Positions 16,541 through 26,092 of a DNA stretch of 64,000 nucleotides are shown here, one piece after another. The notes beneath the pieces are model-generated. The model made no database searches and had not been told where the DNA came from. It worked only from the letters and a program-made list of their open reading frames with translations. Source of the DNA: Dietzia sp. NCCP-2495 (GTDB lineage: Bacteria > Actinomycetota > Actinomycetes > Mycobacteriales > Mycobacteriaceae). The stretch spans positions 28,518-92,517 of the forward strand of contig NZ_BRVN01000012.1 of NCBI RefSeq assembly GCF_026011735.1. Reading direction: 5' to 3'. The first letter of the stretch is position 1. Each line of letters starts with the position of its first letter. A program made the translations under genes and the position numbers.

Positions 16541-19500
16541 TTGCGGCCTCCATGATCGCCTCGTCCACGTTGCGTCCGTCCTTCTCCGCCGCTTCGATGG
16601 CCAGCAGCACGCGCTTGTAGTCGCGCGGCATGACCTTGGCGAAGTGGTTCACGTTCTGGGCCCAACCGCCCAGGATGTCCCGACCCCGGGCGGAGTCGGT
16701 CTCGGCGACGTGCCGTTCCACGATGTCGTGGAGGAACTGCGCGTCGTCGGCGGTGAGCTCCTCGATGTCGACGAGCTCGCCGTTGAGGTTGTCGGCCAGG
16801 GCACCGTCGGGGTCGTAGAAGTACGCGACCCCGCCCGACATGCCGGCGGCGACGTTGCGGCCGGTGGTGCCGAGCACCACGACCTTTCCGCCGGTCATGT
16901 ACTCGCAGGCGTGGTCGCCCACGCCCTCGACGACCGCGGTGACGCCCGAGTTACGGACGCAGAACCGCTCGCCGACGATGCCGCGGAGGAAGATCTCGCC
17001 CGCGGTGGCGCCGTAGCAGATGACGTTGCCGGCGATGATGTTGTCCTCGGCCACGAAGTCGGGGGCGGCGTCCTCGGCCGGGCGGACGACAATCCGTCCG
17101 CCGGACAGGCCCTTGCCGACGTAGTCGTTGGCGTCGCCGAACACGCGCAGCGTGACGCCGGAGGCGAGGAACGCGCCGAGCGAGTTACCCGCCGATCCGG
17201 TGAAGGTGAGGTCGATGGAGCCGTCCGGGAGCCCCTCGGCGCCGTGCGCCTTGGAGATTTCGTGGCTGAGCATCGTGCCAACCGAGCGGTTCACGTTGGC
17301 GATCGGGTAGGCGCCGGTGGCCGGTCCTGTCGAGGGGTCGACGACGACGCCGCCGACGTCCGCGATCAGCGTCCGGTCGAGCACCTTCTCCAGTTTGTGG
17401 TCCTGCGTCTTGGTGTTGTGCAGGTCCTGGTGCATGAACGGTGACTCGGCCTGCGCGAAGACGGGCTCGAGGTCCAGTCCCGCCACCCGCTTGTTGTGGG
17501 CGAAGGCCTTGGACTTGTCCAGGCACTCGGAGTGACCGATCGCCTCCTCGAGCGTCCGGAAACCCAACTCGGCCAGGTATTCGCGGACCTCTTGGGCGAT
17601 GAACTCCATGAAGTTCACCACGTACTCGGCCTTGCCGGTGAACCGCTCGCGCAGGAGCGGGTTCTGGGTGGCCACCCCCACCGGGCAGGTGTCGAGGTGG
17701 CAGACGCGCATCATGACGCAGCCGGCCACGACCAGCGGGGCGGTGGCGAAGCCGAACTCCTCGCCGCCGAGCAGGGCGGCGATGATCACGTCACGACCGG
17801 TCTTGAGCTGGCCGTCGACCTGCACGACGATCCGGTCCCGCAGACCGTTGACCAGCAGGGTCTGCTGGGTCTCTGCGAGGCCGAGCTCCCACGGTCCGCC
17901 GGCGTGCTTGAGCGAGGTCAGCGGGGAGGCTCCCGTGCCGCCGTCGTGGCCGGAGATGAGCACCACGTCGGCGTGCGTCTTGGACACACCGGTCGCCACG
18001 GTGCCGACGCCCTGTTCGGCGACGAGCTTCACGTGCACCCGCGCCTCGGGGTTGGCGTTCTTCAGGTCGTAGATGAGCTGCGCCAGGTCCTCGATCGAGT
18101 AGATGTCGTGGTGCGGCGGCGGTGAGATCAGGCCGACGCCCGGGGTCGAGCCGCGAACCTCGGCGACCCACGGGTACACCTTGTTCGGCGGGAGCTGGCC
18201 GCCCTCGCCGGGCTTGGCGCCCTGGGCCATCTTGATCTGGATGTCAGTACAGTTGGACAGGTAGTGGCTGGTCACGCCGAACCGGCCGGAGGCGACCTGC
18301 TTGATCGCCGAGCGCCGCCAGTCGCCGTTCGCGTCCGGGGTGAAGCGATCGACCGACTCGCCGCCCTCGCCGGAGTTGGACCGGGCGTGGAGGCGGTTCA
18401 TGGCGATCGCCAGGGTCTCGTGGGCCTCGGCGGAGATGGAGCCGTAGCTCATCGCGCCTGTGGAGAACCGCTTGACGATCTCGGAGACCGGCTCGACCTC
18501 CTCGATCGGCACCGGGGTGCGGGTCCCGCGGAGCTCGAACAGGCCGCGCAGGGTGGCGATCCGCTCGGACTGGTCGTCGACCAGTCGCGTGTACTCCTTG
18601 AAGATCTCGTAGCGTCCCGAGCGCGTGGAGTGCTGGAGCTTGAAGACCGTGTCCGGATTGAACAGGTGGTACTCGCCCTCGCGGCGCCACTGGTACTCGC
18701 CGCCGATCTCGAGCTCGCGGTGCGCGGCCTCCTCGGGGCGGGGCAGGAACGCGAAGCGGTGGCGGCGGGCCACGTCCTCGGCGATCTCGTCCAGGCCGAT
18801 GCCGTCGATGGGGCTGATCGAGCCGGTGAAGTACTCGTCGCACAGTTCCTGGGACAGGCCGGTGACGTCGAACAGCTGGGCGCCGGTGTAGGAGGCGAGG
18901 GTGGAGATGCCCATCTTGGACATCACCTTGAGCACCCCCTTGGCGGCCGCCTTGCGGTAGTTGGCGTAGCCGTTCTCGGAGTCGATGCCGGTGAGGTCCC
19001 CGGTCTTGACGAGCTCGTCGATCGACTCGAACGCCATGTACGGGTTGATCGCCTCGGCGCCGTAGCCGAAGAGCACCGCCATGTGGTGGACCTCGCGAGC
19101 GTCACCGGCCTCGACCACGAGGCCGACCCGGGTCCGGGTCTTCTCGCGGACGAGGTGATGGTGGACGGCGGAGGTGAGCAGCAGCGACGGGATCGGGGCG
19201 TTGCGCTCATCCGACTCGCGGTCCGAGAGCACGACGATCGACGCGCCCCCCGAGATCGCGTCCGAGACCTCGCGACGGATCCGGCTCAGTGCGACCCTCA
19301 GGCCGTCGCCGCCGTGGGCGACGTTGTAGAGACCGCTCACCACGACGGACTGCAGACCGGGGCGCGAGTCGCCGGCCGCGAGCAGCGTCGTCAGCTCGGA
19401 ATTGGACAGGATCGGGTTGTCCAGGCGGACCTGACGGCACGAGTCGGGTCCCGGGTTGATGAGGTCGCCCTCGGGGCCGAGCACCACGCCGTAGCTGGTG

Positions 19501-21134
19501 ACGAGCTCCTCGCGGATGGCGTCCAGCGGCGGGTTGGTCACCTGGGCGAACCGCTGCGCGAAGTAGTCGAACAGCAGCCGCGAGCGTCCGGAGAGCACGG
19601 GCAGCGGGGTGTCGGTGCCCATGGACCCGATCGCCTCGGCGGCGCTGGCGGCCATCGGCGTGAGCAGAATCCGCAGCTCCTCCTCGGTGAAGCCGAAGAC
19701 GCGCTGGCGCAGGACCACGCGCTCGTGGCTCATGTACTCGTACCGGACCTCGGGCAGGTCCTGAAGGCGCGTGATCCCCTCGTCGAGCCAGGTGCGGTAC
19801 GGGTGCTCGGCGGCGAGGGAGGTCTTGATCTCCTCGTCGTCGATGATCCGGCCCTGCTCGGTGTCCACGAGGAACATCCGGCCCGGGCGCAGGCGGGTCT
19901 TGGTGACGACCTTGTCCTGGGGGATGTCGAGCACGCCCACCTCGGAGGCCATCACGACGAGCCCGTCGTCGGTCACCCAGATGCGCGAGGGGCGCAGGCC
20001 GTTGCGGTCCAGGACGGCGCCGATCACGGTGCCGTCGGTGAACGTGATCGAAGCCGGTCCGTCCCAGGCCTCCATGAGCGAGGCGTGGTACTCGTAGAAC
20101 GCCCTCTTGGCGGGGTCCATCTTCTCGTGGCGCTCCCACGCCTCCGGGACCATCATCAGGACCGCGTGCGGCAGCGGACGTCCGGCCAGGGTCAGCAGCT
20201 CGAGCGCCTCGTCGAACCGCGCGGTGTCGGACCCGCCGGGGGTACAGATGGGCAGCGCCGCCGGCAGGTCCTCGATGAGCCCACTGGCCATGAGCGCCTC
20301 GCGGGCCCGCATCCAGTTCTCGTTGCCGCGGGCGGTGTTGATCTCGCCGTTGTGCGCGACGTAGCGGAACGGGTGCGCGAGCGGCCAGGCCGGGAACGTG
20401 TTGGTGGAGAAGCGGGAGTGCACGATGCCCAGCGCGGACTCGACCCGCTCGTCCTGGAGGTCGAGGTAGAAGTCCGGAAGCTGCTTCTCGGTGAGCATGC
20501 CCTTGTAGACGAGGGTCCGGGGGCTCAGCGACGGGAAGTACACCGTCTCGGAGCCCATGCCGCCCACGCCGGGGCCACGGCTCCCGAGCTCGTGCTCGCA
20601 CCGCTTGCGCACCACGAAGCACTTGCGCTCGAGGTCCACGTCGCTGAGCAGTGCCCCGTCCTGGCCCGCGGCCTTGACGAAGATCTGCTTGATGGTCGGC
20701 TGCGCGTCTCGGGCGATCGCGCCGACGGAGGAGTCGTCGACCGGGACGTCGCGCCAGCCGATGACGGTCACGCCCTGCTCGGCGGCGATCCGCTCGACCA
20801 TGCGGGCGGCGTCGATCGCGAGCATCCGGGACTGGGGCAGGAAGCAGAGTCCGGTCGCGTACGCGCCGGCCTCGGGGAGATCGATCTCGTGCTCGTCGCG
20901 CATCACCTCGCGCAGAAACGTGTCCGGCACCTGGATCAGCAGTCCTGTGCCGTCGCCGGTGTTGGCCTCGGCACCCACCGCGCCGCGGTGTTCGAGATTG
21001 ACCAGGGCGGCGATCGCCTTCTCGACGATGTCTCGAGACCGACGTCCGTACATGTCCACCACGAACGCCACGCCGCACGCGTCGTGTTCGTATTCCGGGC
21101 GGTACAGGCCCTGGGGGCCGGGAGTCGTCTGCAT
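16533..21134 (-). CDS. gltB: Glutamate synthase (NADPH), large subunit
   Basis: A 1533-residue GltB. The short leader ends before Cys20 ([10 protein letters not shown]), the N-terminal nucleophile of the class II glutamine amidotransferase domain that is freed by cleavage. The central and FMN synthase domains follow, with the 3Fe-4S cysteines in [15 protein letters not shown] (about 1140) and then the C-terminal GXGXG beta-helix domain. Ammonia is released in the first site and tunnelled to 2-oxoglutarate. I use ATG 21134 because GAAGG lies 8 nt before it; upstream codons at 21173 give a poor N-terminus. It forms an operon with gltD. Confidence 0.95.
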
Positions 21135-21277
21135 GTGTTCGCCTTCGCATATCGGCGGGCGGACTCCGTGCACGGTGGAGCGCCCGCACTCAGTGGGCCG
21201 GGGCCCGCTGGCAGGAAAATACTATGGGACGAAACCGGGTCGACCTAACCGAGGAATGTCAACTAACTTCTCCAAAG

Positions 21278-21290
21278 CTGAGATTCTCAG
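21278..21290. promoter_or_regulatory. 13-bp perfect palindrome upstream of gltB
   Basis: CTGAGATTCTCAG, in the AT-richer part of the gltB control region, about 145 bp before the start codon. Candidate regulator-binding site. Confidence 0.45.
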
Positions 21291-21353
21291 TTCAATATGT
21301 GAGAGTTCCCAGGGCGGTTCCGACAAACTCCCAGTTCACTGAATCTCCCAAAT

Positions 21354-21371
21354 TGAGACACTTTCGTCTCA
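21354..21371. promoter_or_regulatory. Inverted repeat TGAGAC-N6-GTCTCA upstream of gltB
   Basis: TGAGAC (21354-21359) and GTCTCA (21366-21371) separated by ACTTTC. The TGAGA element is shared with the palindrome at 21278, which suggests one regulator with two sites. Confidence 0.45.
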
Positions 21372-21596
21372 TAATGTGGGCGCATCGGCGTTTGCTGCAA
21401 CAAGTTCTGGTTTCCGCCACCGGTGATTCACCGAGCGGTCAGGGCCGGTCAACGAGGCGGAGCCGAGCGGGGCAGCACGGGACAGCACAAGACACTCAGG
21501 ACTGCGGGGAGAGGCGAAAGACGCGCCCGGGGCAGGCCAGAAGCGAGTCGACAGAAAGGGCTTGCCAGCGCGGGAAGGAGCGCGGAACGGAGTAGG

Positions 21597-22133
21597 TCAG
21601 CGCCGAAAGGTGCGCGGCGACTGTAGTGCGCGAGGCGCGGGTAGAGCGCGGGCCGAGGTGGCCTCGCGGATACCGGGAACCGATGCGGGGATCACGATCG
21701 GACCACCGTGTCTCGGGTCCAGCACCACGGCGGTGGGCGTCTCCTCGGAGCCACGGTTGATGCTGCAGCACAGCTCGTAGGCGCCCTCGTCGCGCCAGAT
21801 GTTCACCCAGTGGACCTTGAGACCCTCGCGGGCGGCGCGTCGACGCAGAGCAGAGGAGTAGGCACAACCCGGACGCCAGAGCACCACGACGGCGTTCTCG
21901 AACGCCGCCCGGCTCCGGACCGCTGCCAGAGGCTCGTGACCGGTCGCCCGAAGCGGGGAGTTCCACAGTGCGACCGCCGCCAGGCCGAGGAGAACCGCGG
22001 TGGCCAAGGGGACTCCGTGCCCGAAACCCACGAGGGTCCAGGCGATCGCACATCCCAGAGCCAGCACGGCCACGGAGCCGAGCCACCGGCCGGGGACGAG
22101 TTCTCGTCCGGGCCGCGCGAAGGGAGAGGTCAC
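21597..22133 (-). CDS. Membrane-anchored glutaredoxin/mycoredoxin-like protein
   Basis: A 178-residue protein. Two hydrophobic helices at about residues 18-60 (GSVAVLALGCAIAWTLV and TAVLLGLAAVALW) anchor it. A thioredoxin-fold domain follows with VVVLWRPGCAYSSALRR, WVNIWRD and the cis-Pro strand EETPTAVV. The active site is C-x-x-S, so only one catalytic Cys is present, though a CC pair occurs later (YELCCS). In mycolata such proteins pair with mycothiol. The start is GTG 22133 without a strong ribosome binding site. It is divergent from the DUF4185 gene. Confidence 0.72.
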   Translation of the reverse strand: MTSPFARPGRELVPGRWLGSVAVLALGCAIAWTLVGFGHGVPLATAVLLGLAAVALWNSPLRATGHEPLAAVRSRAAFENAVVVLWRPGCAYSSALRRRAAREGLKVHWVNIWRDEGAYELCCSINRGSEETPTAVVLDPRHGGPIVIPASVPGIREATSARALPAPRALQSPRTFRR

Positions 22134-22285
22134 GATTGACGACCATACGCCTCTCGATCAGACACGTGTGGAGTGCTCCGAATAATGAGTGATCCGGCAA
22201 CGACGTGGCAACGGGCGACCTGGATTTTCCTGGCCTCGGCCCCGGGCCGCCGGTCTGCCTGCACGTCCCCTGTGGCAGGTCGCGG

Positions 22286-22291
22286 TAGCGT
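22286..22291 (+). promoter_or_regulatory. -10 box TAGCGT, leaderless start of the DUF4185 gene
   Basis: TAGCGT ends 7 nt before ATG 22299. This supports 22299 over the upstream in-frame codons. Confidence 0.55.
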
Positions 22292-22298
22292 CGGTCCC

Positions 22299-23450
22299 AT
22301 GAACGAGACGCCGCAGGCCCCCGCAGCGACCTCGACCGGGACCCGGAAGGTGCGCGACCTGACCGGCCCCGGGATCACCACCGGGTTCGGCATGGAGGGC
22401 ACAGACCTGGGAATCCTCGCCCGTACGCCGTCCGGGCGACTACTCGCCGTGTTCGGCGACACCTTCGCCGGCGCCGGCATGGGTGCCCCTCATGTCGGGC
22501 GTCCACATCCCGGGATCGCGCAGTGCTCCCCCACGACCGACGACCGCCCGGGTCCGGGGAATCCGGACTGGCGCTCACCGGTGGGCTTGTTCTCCGATAC
22601 CCGGGATCCGGCCGCCGGCCTCGAGTGGGCTGACGCCGCGGGCCCCGGTCCGCGGGACTACGCGGCGCAGCTCCTCGACTACGTGCACGGTCGCGGCTGC
22701 TCGACGGTCCTGCCCAGCGACGTGCTCACGATCGGCGACACCATGTATCTGCACGTCATGGTCAACGAGGGCCTGGGCACGGTGACCCGCACGCAGATCC
22801 ACCGGTCTACCGATGACGGCCGCACGTGGGAACCGACCGGCGCCGAGTTCTCGCCGCGGCTCGAGGGGGGTCACCGTCAGTTGTGGACCTGGGAGAAGGG
22901 CGACGACGGCTACGTGTACGTCCTCTCGACCGGGTTCCAGCGCGACAAGGGCGTCATCCTCATGCGCGTGCCCGAGGAGCTTCTCGACCACCCCGACCCG
23001 GGCAACTGGGAGACCTTCGGTCACGCGGACGGCCGCTGGGACTGGGGCAATCCCACGACCATCGTGCTGCCGGGGCGCATCGGGGAGATGTACCTGCGCC
23101 GATGTGAGGACTTCTGGACCCTGACGTACTTCAACGCCGAGCACTACCGGATCGACTGCCTGAGCTTCCCGTTCATCGGCGCCGACCTGATGGACCGCTC
23201 GGTGACCGCGCACACCACCCTGCTGCCGGGCTGCGCGTGGGGAGACGAGTCCAACGGCATCGACCCCGCCACCGGCCCCGCCCGGGTGGCGCAGCTGTAC
23301 TGCGGCTGCCCTGTCCCGGGGTCGACTCCCGAGCAGTGGCATGTCGTGGTGAGTCAGTGGAACACGCATGACTCGGCCGCCGGGCCCGCCGGGTGGCCGT
23401 ATCGCTCGATGCAGTTCGTCGGATCGATCCCCCGCCCGCCGGGCCGCTGA
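22299..23450 (+). CDS. DUF4185-family protein, possible arabinan-acting glycosidase
   Basis: A 383-residue protein with the DUF4185 beta-propeller signature: VRDLTGPGITTGFGMEGTDLG, LLAVFGDTFAG, SDVLTIGDTMYLHVMVNEG, WEKGDDGYVYVLSTGFQRD and the final WPYRSMQFVGS. Members from mycobacteria and corynebacteria have been shown to be endo-D-arabinanases (GH183) cutting arabinogalactan or lipoarabinomannan. The conserved Asp in GDTF is the kind of residue expected in the active site. From the promoter-supported start there is no signal peptide, which is odd for a wall-directed enzyme, so the substrate or location is uncertain. Confidence 0.75.
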   Translation: MNETPQAPAATSTGTRKVRDLTGPGITTGFGMEGTDLGILARTPSGRLLAVFGDTFAGAGMGAPHVGRPHPGIAQCSPTTDDRPGPGNPDWRSPVGLFSDTRDPAAGLEWADAAGPGPRDYAAQLLDYVHGRGCSTVLPSDVLTIGDTMYLHVMVNEGLGTVTRTQIHRSTDDGRTWEPTGAEFSPRLEGGHRQLWTWEKGDDGYVYVLSTGFQRDKGVILMRVPEELLDHPDPGNWETFGHADGRWDWGNPTTIVLPGRIGEMYLRRCEDFWTLTYFNAEHYRIDCLSFPFIGADLMDRSVTAHTTLLPGCAWGDESNGIDPATGPARVAQLYCGCPVPGSTPEQWHVVVSQWNTHDSAAGPAGWPYRSMQFVGSIPRPPGR

Positions 23451-23460
23451 CCCGCAGCAC

Positions 23461-25050
23461 TCAGACCCACGGCAGCGGCCCCAACTCGCGCGCGGCCCAG
23501 GCGTGCACGGCATCCGGGTCGCGGGTATCCAGCTCGGTCGTGTCCACGTCGAGCGCCTCGGGCCACGGCGCGAGGTCGGCGAGCTGCGCGTCCAGGACCC
23601 GGGGCGTCGCCTGGGAAGGATCCCCGCCACGGCGGGCCCGCTCGGTGATGCGCCGCACCAGATCGTCACGCGGTGCGGTGCACGAGATCTCCACCAGCTC
23701 GGCGTGCGTGTCGGCGGCGACCGTCTCGGCCGCGGTCCGCCGTCGCGGCTGCAGCCACGTCGCGTCCAGCACCACACTGCGCCCCTGCCCGAGCAGCTCT
23801 GCCGCCCGCCGCAGCATCTCGTCGTAGACGGCATCGACCGCCGCCTCCGAATAGCCGTCCGCCGGACTGCCCGGGGTACCTGGTGCGGCCGGGGTGGCCG
23901 TGTCTTTCGCGGCGCCGCGCATCTCGAGCCGCACCACGTCCGAACGCAGCACCTCCGCGCGGAGCGAGTCCGCCAGCGCCGAGGCCAGTGTCGACTTGCC
24001 CGACCCCGACACCCCGCCCACCAGCACCAGCCGCACCCGTCCGCGCAGCAGCGAATCGACCGCCGTGTCCGCGAGCCGCAGCGCCAGTCGGGCGTCGGCG
24101 ATCGCGGCGGGGCCCTCACCTCTCTCGACCTGCTCGGCCTGGTCTGCCTGCTCGGCGCGGATCGCGGTGACCTTCGCACGGACCAGTGCGCGGTACGCGA
24201 GGTAGTGGTGCACGAGCGAGGGCGGCGCGTCGTCGCCCGACGCCGCGCGGTAGGCCTCGAGGAGCACGACGGCGAGGTCCCGCGCACCCAGACGATCGAG
24301 ATCCATCGCCAGGAACCCGATATCGGCCATCGCGTCGCCGAACCGCAATCCGTCGTCGAATTCGAGACAGTCGATGATCCGCGGACCGTCAGGCAGGAGG
24401 TAGACGTCCGCGGCGACGAGGTCTCCGTGCCCGTCGACGATCCGGCCGGCGTCGATCCGCGACCGCAGCAGCGGGCCGCGGCCGCGGAGATAAGTATCCG
24501 AGAGGGCCGCGATGTCGTCGACGATCTCCGGCGCATCCCGGCCCACGGCGAGCCGACGCAGGTGCTCGAGGGAGTCGGTCCACAGCCCGTGGATCGTCTC
24601 CGGCTCCCCCGCCGCGTCGATCTCCGGGGAGTGGGGGCTGCGTGCGTGCAGCTGCGCGATCTGCCGGGCCACCTCGCCCACGCCACCGAAGACATCCGTA
24701 TCGCGGACCCGGCGACCGCCGGGCTCCCGGGCCTGCACCAGGCGGGCGAGACCGAGACGGTCCGGGAGTCGACGCATCCGCACGACGTGGTCGACGACTT
24801 CGTCGTCGTCGGGATCTAGGACCTCCAGCACCCCCAGATACACGTCCGGGGCGAGCCGCCTGTTCAGCTCCACCTCCCGGCGGCTCTGCCGCCCACGCGC
24901 GCCGACGGTCCGGTTGTCGAGGAATCCCAGATCGATCGGCTTGCGGACTTTATGAGCCTCGTCACCACAGAGGAAGATGAGCGAGCTGTGGGTTTCCACC
25001 ACGAAGGGTGGCCCCCACGCCCCGGGAACGGACCGGTCCGAGGTGTCCAT
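23461..25050 (-). CDS. Fused aminoglycoside-phosphotransferase-like and P-loop kinase protein (Rv2004c-like)
   Basis: A 529-residue two-domain protein. The N-terminal half is APH-like, with DGHGDLVAADVYL (about 205) and IIDCLEFDDGLRFGDAMADIGFL as Brenner and DFG-like motifs. The C-terminal half is a P-loop kinase with Walker A GGVSGSGKST (about 346-353) and a zeta-toxin-like layout. The same fusion is known from mycobacteria (Rv2004c in the DosR regulon). Substrates are unknown. I place the start at ATG 25050 because a -10 box lies 6 nt before it. It converges with the DUF4185 gene 10 bp away. Confidence 0.8.
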   Translation of the reverse strand: MDTSDRSVPGAWGPPFVVETHSSLIFLCGDEAHKVRKPIDLGFLDNRTVGARGRQSRREVELNRRLAPDVYLGVLEVLDPDDDEVVDHVVRMRRLPDRLGLARLVQAREPGGRRVRDTDVFGGVGEVARQIAQLHARSPHSPEIDAAGEPETIHGLWTDSLEHLRRLAVGRDAPEIVDDIAALSDTYLRGRGPLLRSRIDAGRIVDGHGDLVAADVYLLPDGPRIIDCLEFDDGLRFGDAMADIGFLAMDLDRLGARDLAVVLLEAYRAASGDDAPPSLVHHYLAYRALVRAKVTAIRAEQADQAEQVERGEGPAAIADARLALRLADTAVDSLLRGRVRLVLVGGVSGSGKSTLASALADSLRAEVLRSDVVRLEMRGAAKDTATPAAPGTPGSPADGYSEAAVDAVYDEMLRRAAELLGQGRSVVLDATWLQPRRRTAAETVAADTHAELVEISCTAPRDDLVRRITERARRGGDPSQATPRVLDAQLADLAPWPEALDVDTTELDTRDPDAVHAWAARELGPLPWV

Positions 25051-25056
25051 AACGCC

Positions 25057-25062
25057 AGTGTA
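25057..25062 (-). promoter_or_regulatory. -10 box TACACT, leaderless start of the kinase fusion
   Basis: On the minus strand TACACT is followed by 6 nt and then ATG 25050. No Shine-Dalgarno sequence. Confidence 0.55.
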
Positions 25063-25306
25063 GACATGGTGAACTCGCCTCAACGGTGACCCGGGACAGG
25101 CGCCGTGACGAACCCGGAAAAGATCGTTTAACCAGCGACCTACGCCGAAAATCCGCCGGGAACTGACTACTGACAGTCGGCGCCCCCGCTTGTATGGTCA
25201 GCGGCGCACCCGAGCGCGGGACGACGCGCGGGAAGGTCCGTGCCGCCTGGCCAGGGTGCCCGCGATGAGACACATTGCGGTCGATGTAGATCGGAGCCCC
25301 AACGCT

Positions 25307-25963
25307 GTGACGAACACCCACCGCAAGCACACCGCCCGCACCTCCGCCAAGATCGCCACCGTCGGCGCGTTCGCGGTCGGCGCCGCCATTGCGCTCCCCG
25401 GCTTCGCCGCCGCGCAGGACGCCCCCGCCCCCACCGGGAGCACCGAGTCGGGCAGCCTCGACTCCGGCAGCCTCGAGGGCCTGCCCGTCGACTCCGCGAG
25501 CCTCGAGGAGCTCCCCCTCGACGCCGCCAGCCTCGAGGGCACCCTCGGCACCGATCTCGCGGTCGACCTCGGCAGCCTGAACGTCTCCCTGGTCCTCGAC
25601 GCCTCGACCCCCAACCCCGGCTCCGTCGAGCTCGGCAGCCTCGGCATCTCGCCGAACACCGGCAGCGCCGTGATCGACGGCGAGGGCGGCTCCGTCACCG
25701 GCTCGCTGTCCGACTCCGTCTCCGAGTCGGTCTCCGGCTCCGCCACCGAGTCGATCGAGGGCGTCGTCCCCGGCTCCTCGGTCGAGGACTCCGCGCTCGA
25801 CACCGTCACCGGCATCGTCGAGGGCAGCGTCTCCGGCGAGGACACCACCGACCCGGCCGAGACCCCCGAGGCGGATGCCGACGACACCGGCTCGGTGGAC
25901 ACCGGCTCGCTCGCCGGCCTGAGCTCCGAGGGCCCGGCGGCTCTCACCGGCTCGATCGGCTGA
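25307..25963 (+). CDS. Secreted Ser/Gly-rich acidic protein, unknown function
   Basis: A 218-residue protein. The signal peptide (MTNTHRKHTARTSAKIATVG then a hydrophobic core, cleavage near FAAAQD, about residue 32) is followed by many SGSLDSGSLEGLP and SLEELPLDAASLEG type segments, GSVELGSLGISPNTGS, and an acidic Ser/Thr tail. It belongs with the other two Gly-Ser-Leu secreted proteins of the window. I chose GTG 25307 because it begins a normal signal peptide and GGAG lies 10 nt upstream; ATG 25265 is possible. A strong terminator follows it. Confidence 0.65.
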   Translation: MTNTHRKHTARTSAKIATVGAFAVGAAIALPGFAAAQDAPAPTGSTESGSLDSGSLEGLPVDSASLEELPLDAASLEGTLGTDLAVDLGSLNVSLVLDASTPNPGSVELGSLGISPNTGSAVIDGEGGSVTGSLSDSVSESVSGSATESIEGVVPGSSVEDSALDTVTGIVEGSVSGEDTTDPAETPEADADDTGSVDTGSLAGLSSEGPAALTGSIG

Positions 25964-26000
25964 GACACACCGGTCTGACCAGCGGTCTCCGGCGTCCGCA

Positions 26001-26064
26001 GGACACCCCACGACCCGGGAACACGGTGCCTGGACGGCACCGGTTCCCGGGTCGTCGTGTGTCC
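26001..26064. terminator. Long hairpin terminator
   Basis: CGACCCGGGAACACGGTGCC (26011-26030) pairs with sequence at 26036-26054 around TGGAC, and the flanks GGACAC and GTGTCC extend the stem with a few mismatches. It lies between the secreted-protein gene and glycerate kinase. Confidence 0.8.
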
Positions 26065-26092
26065 GCCGACACGCATGAGGGATGATGCTGGC

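Larger units (their letters stand above)
21135..21596. other. 462-bp intergenic region upstream of gltB
   Basis: The part from about 21214 to 21390 is clearly poorer in GC than the rest of the window and holds two palindromes (separate entries). The part from 21390 to 21596 is Gly/Arg-codon-like GC-rich sequence without a convincing gene. This is probably the nitrogen-responsive control region of gltBD. I saw no confident GlnR or AmtR site by eye. Confidence 0.5.

Noticed and set aside
18264..21248. Very long open frame (994 codons) antisense to gltB
   Set aside because: It lies opposite a certain gene, has shadow-type Arg/Gly/Leu/Val composition, and has no domain.
21240..21270. GlnR box near gltB
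   Set aside because: Only a partial GTnAC/GAAAC match could be forced; not better than chance.
21224..21595. 123-codon plus-strand frame upstream of gltB
   Set aside because: No ribosome binding site and a sudden composition change half way; better explained as a control region.
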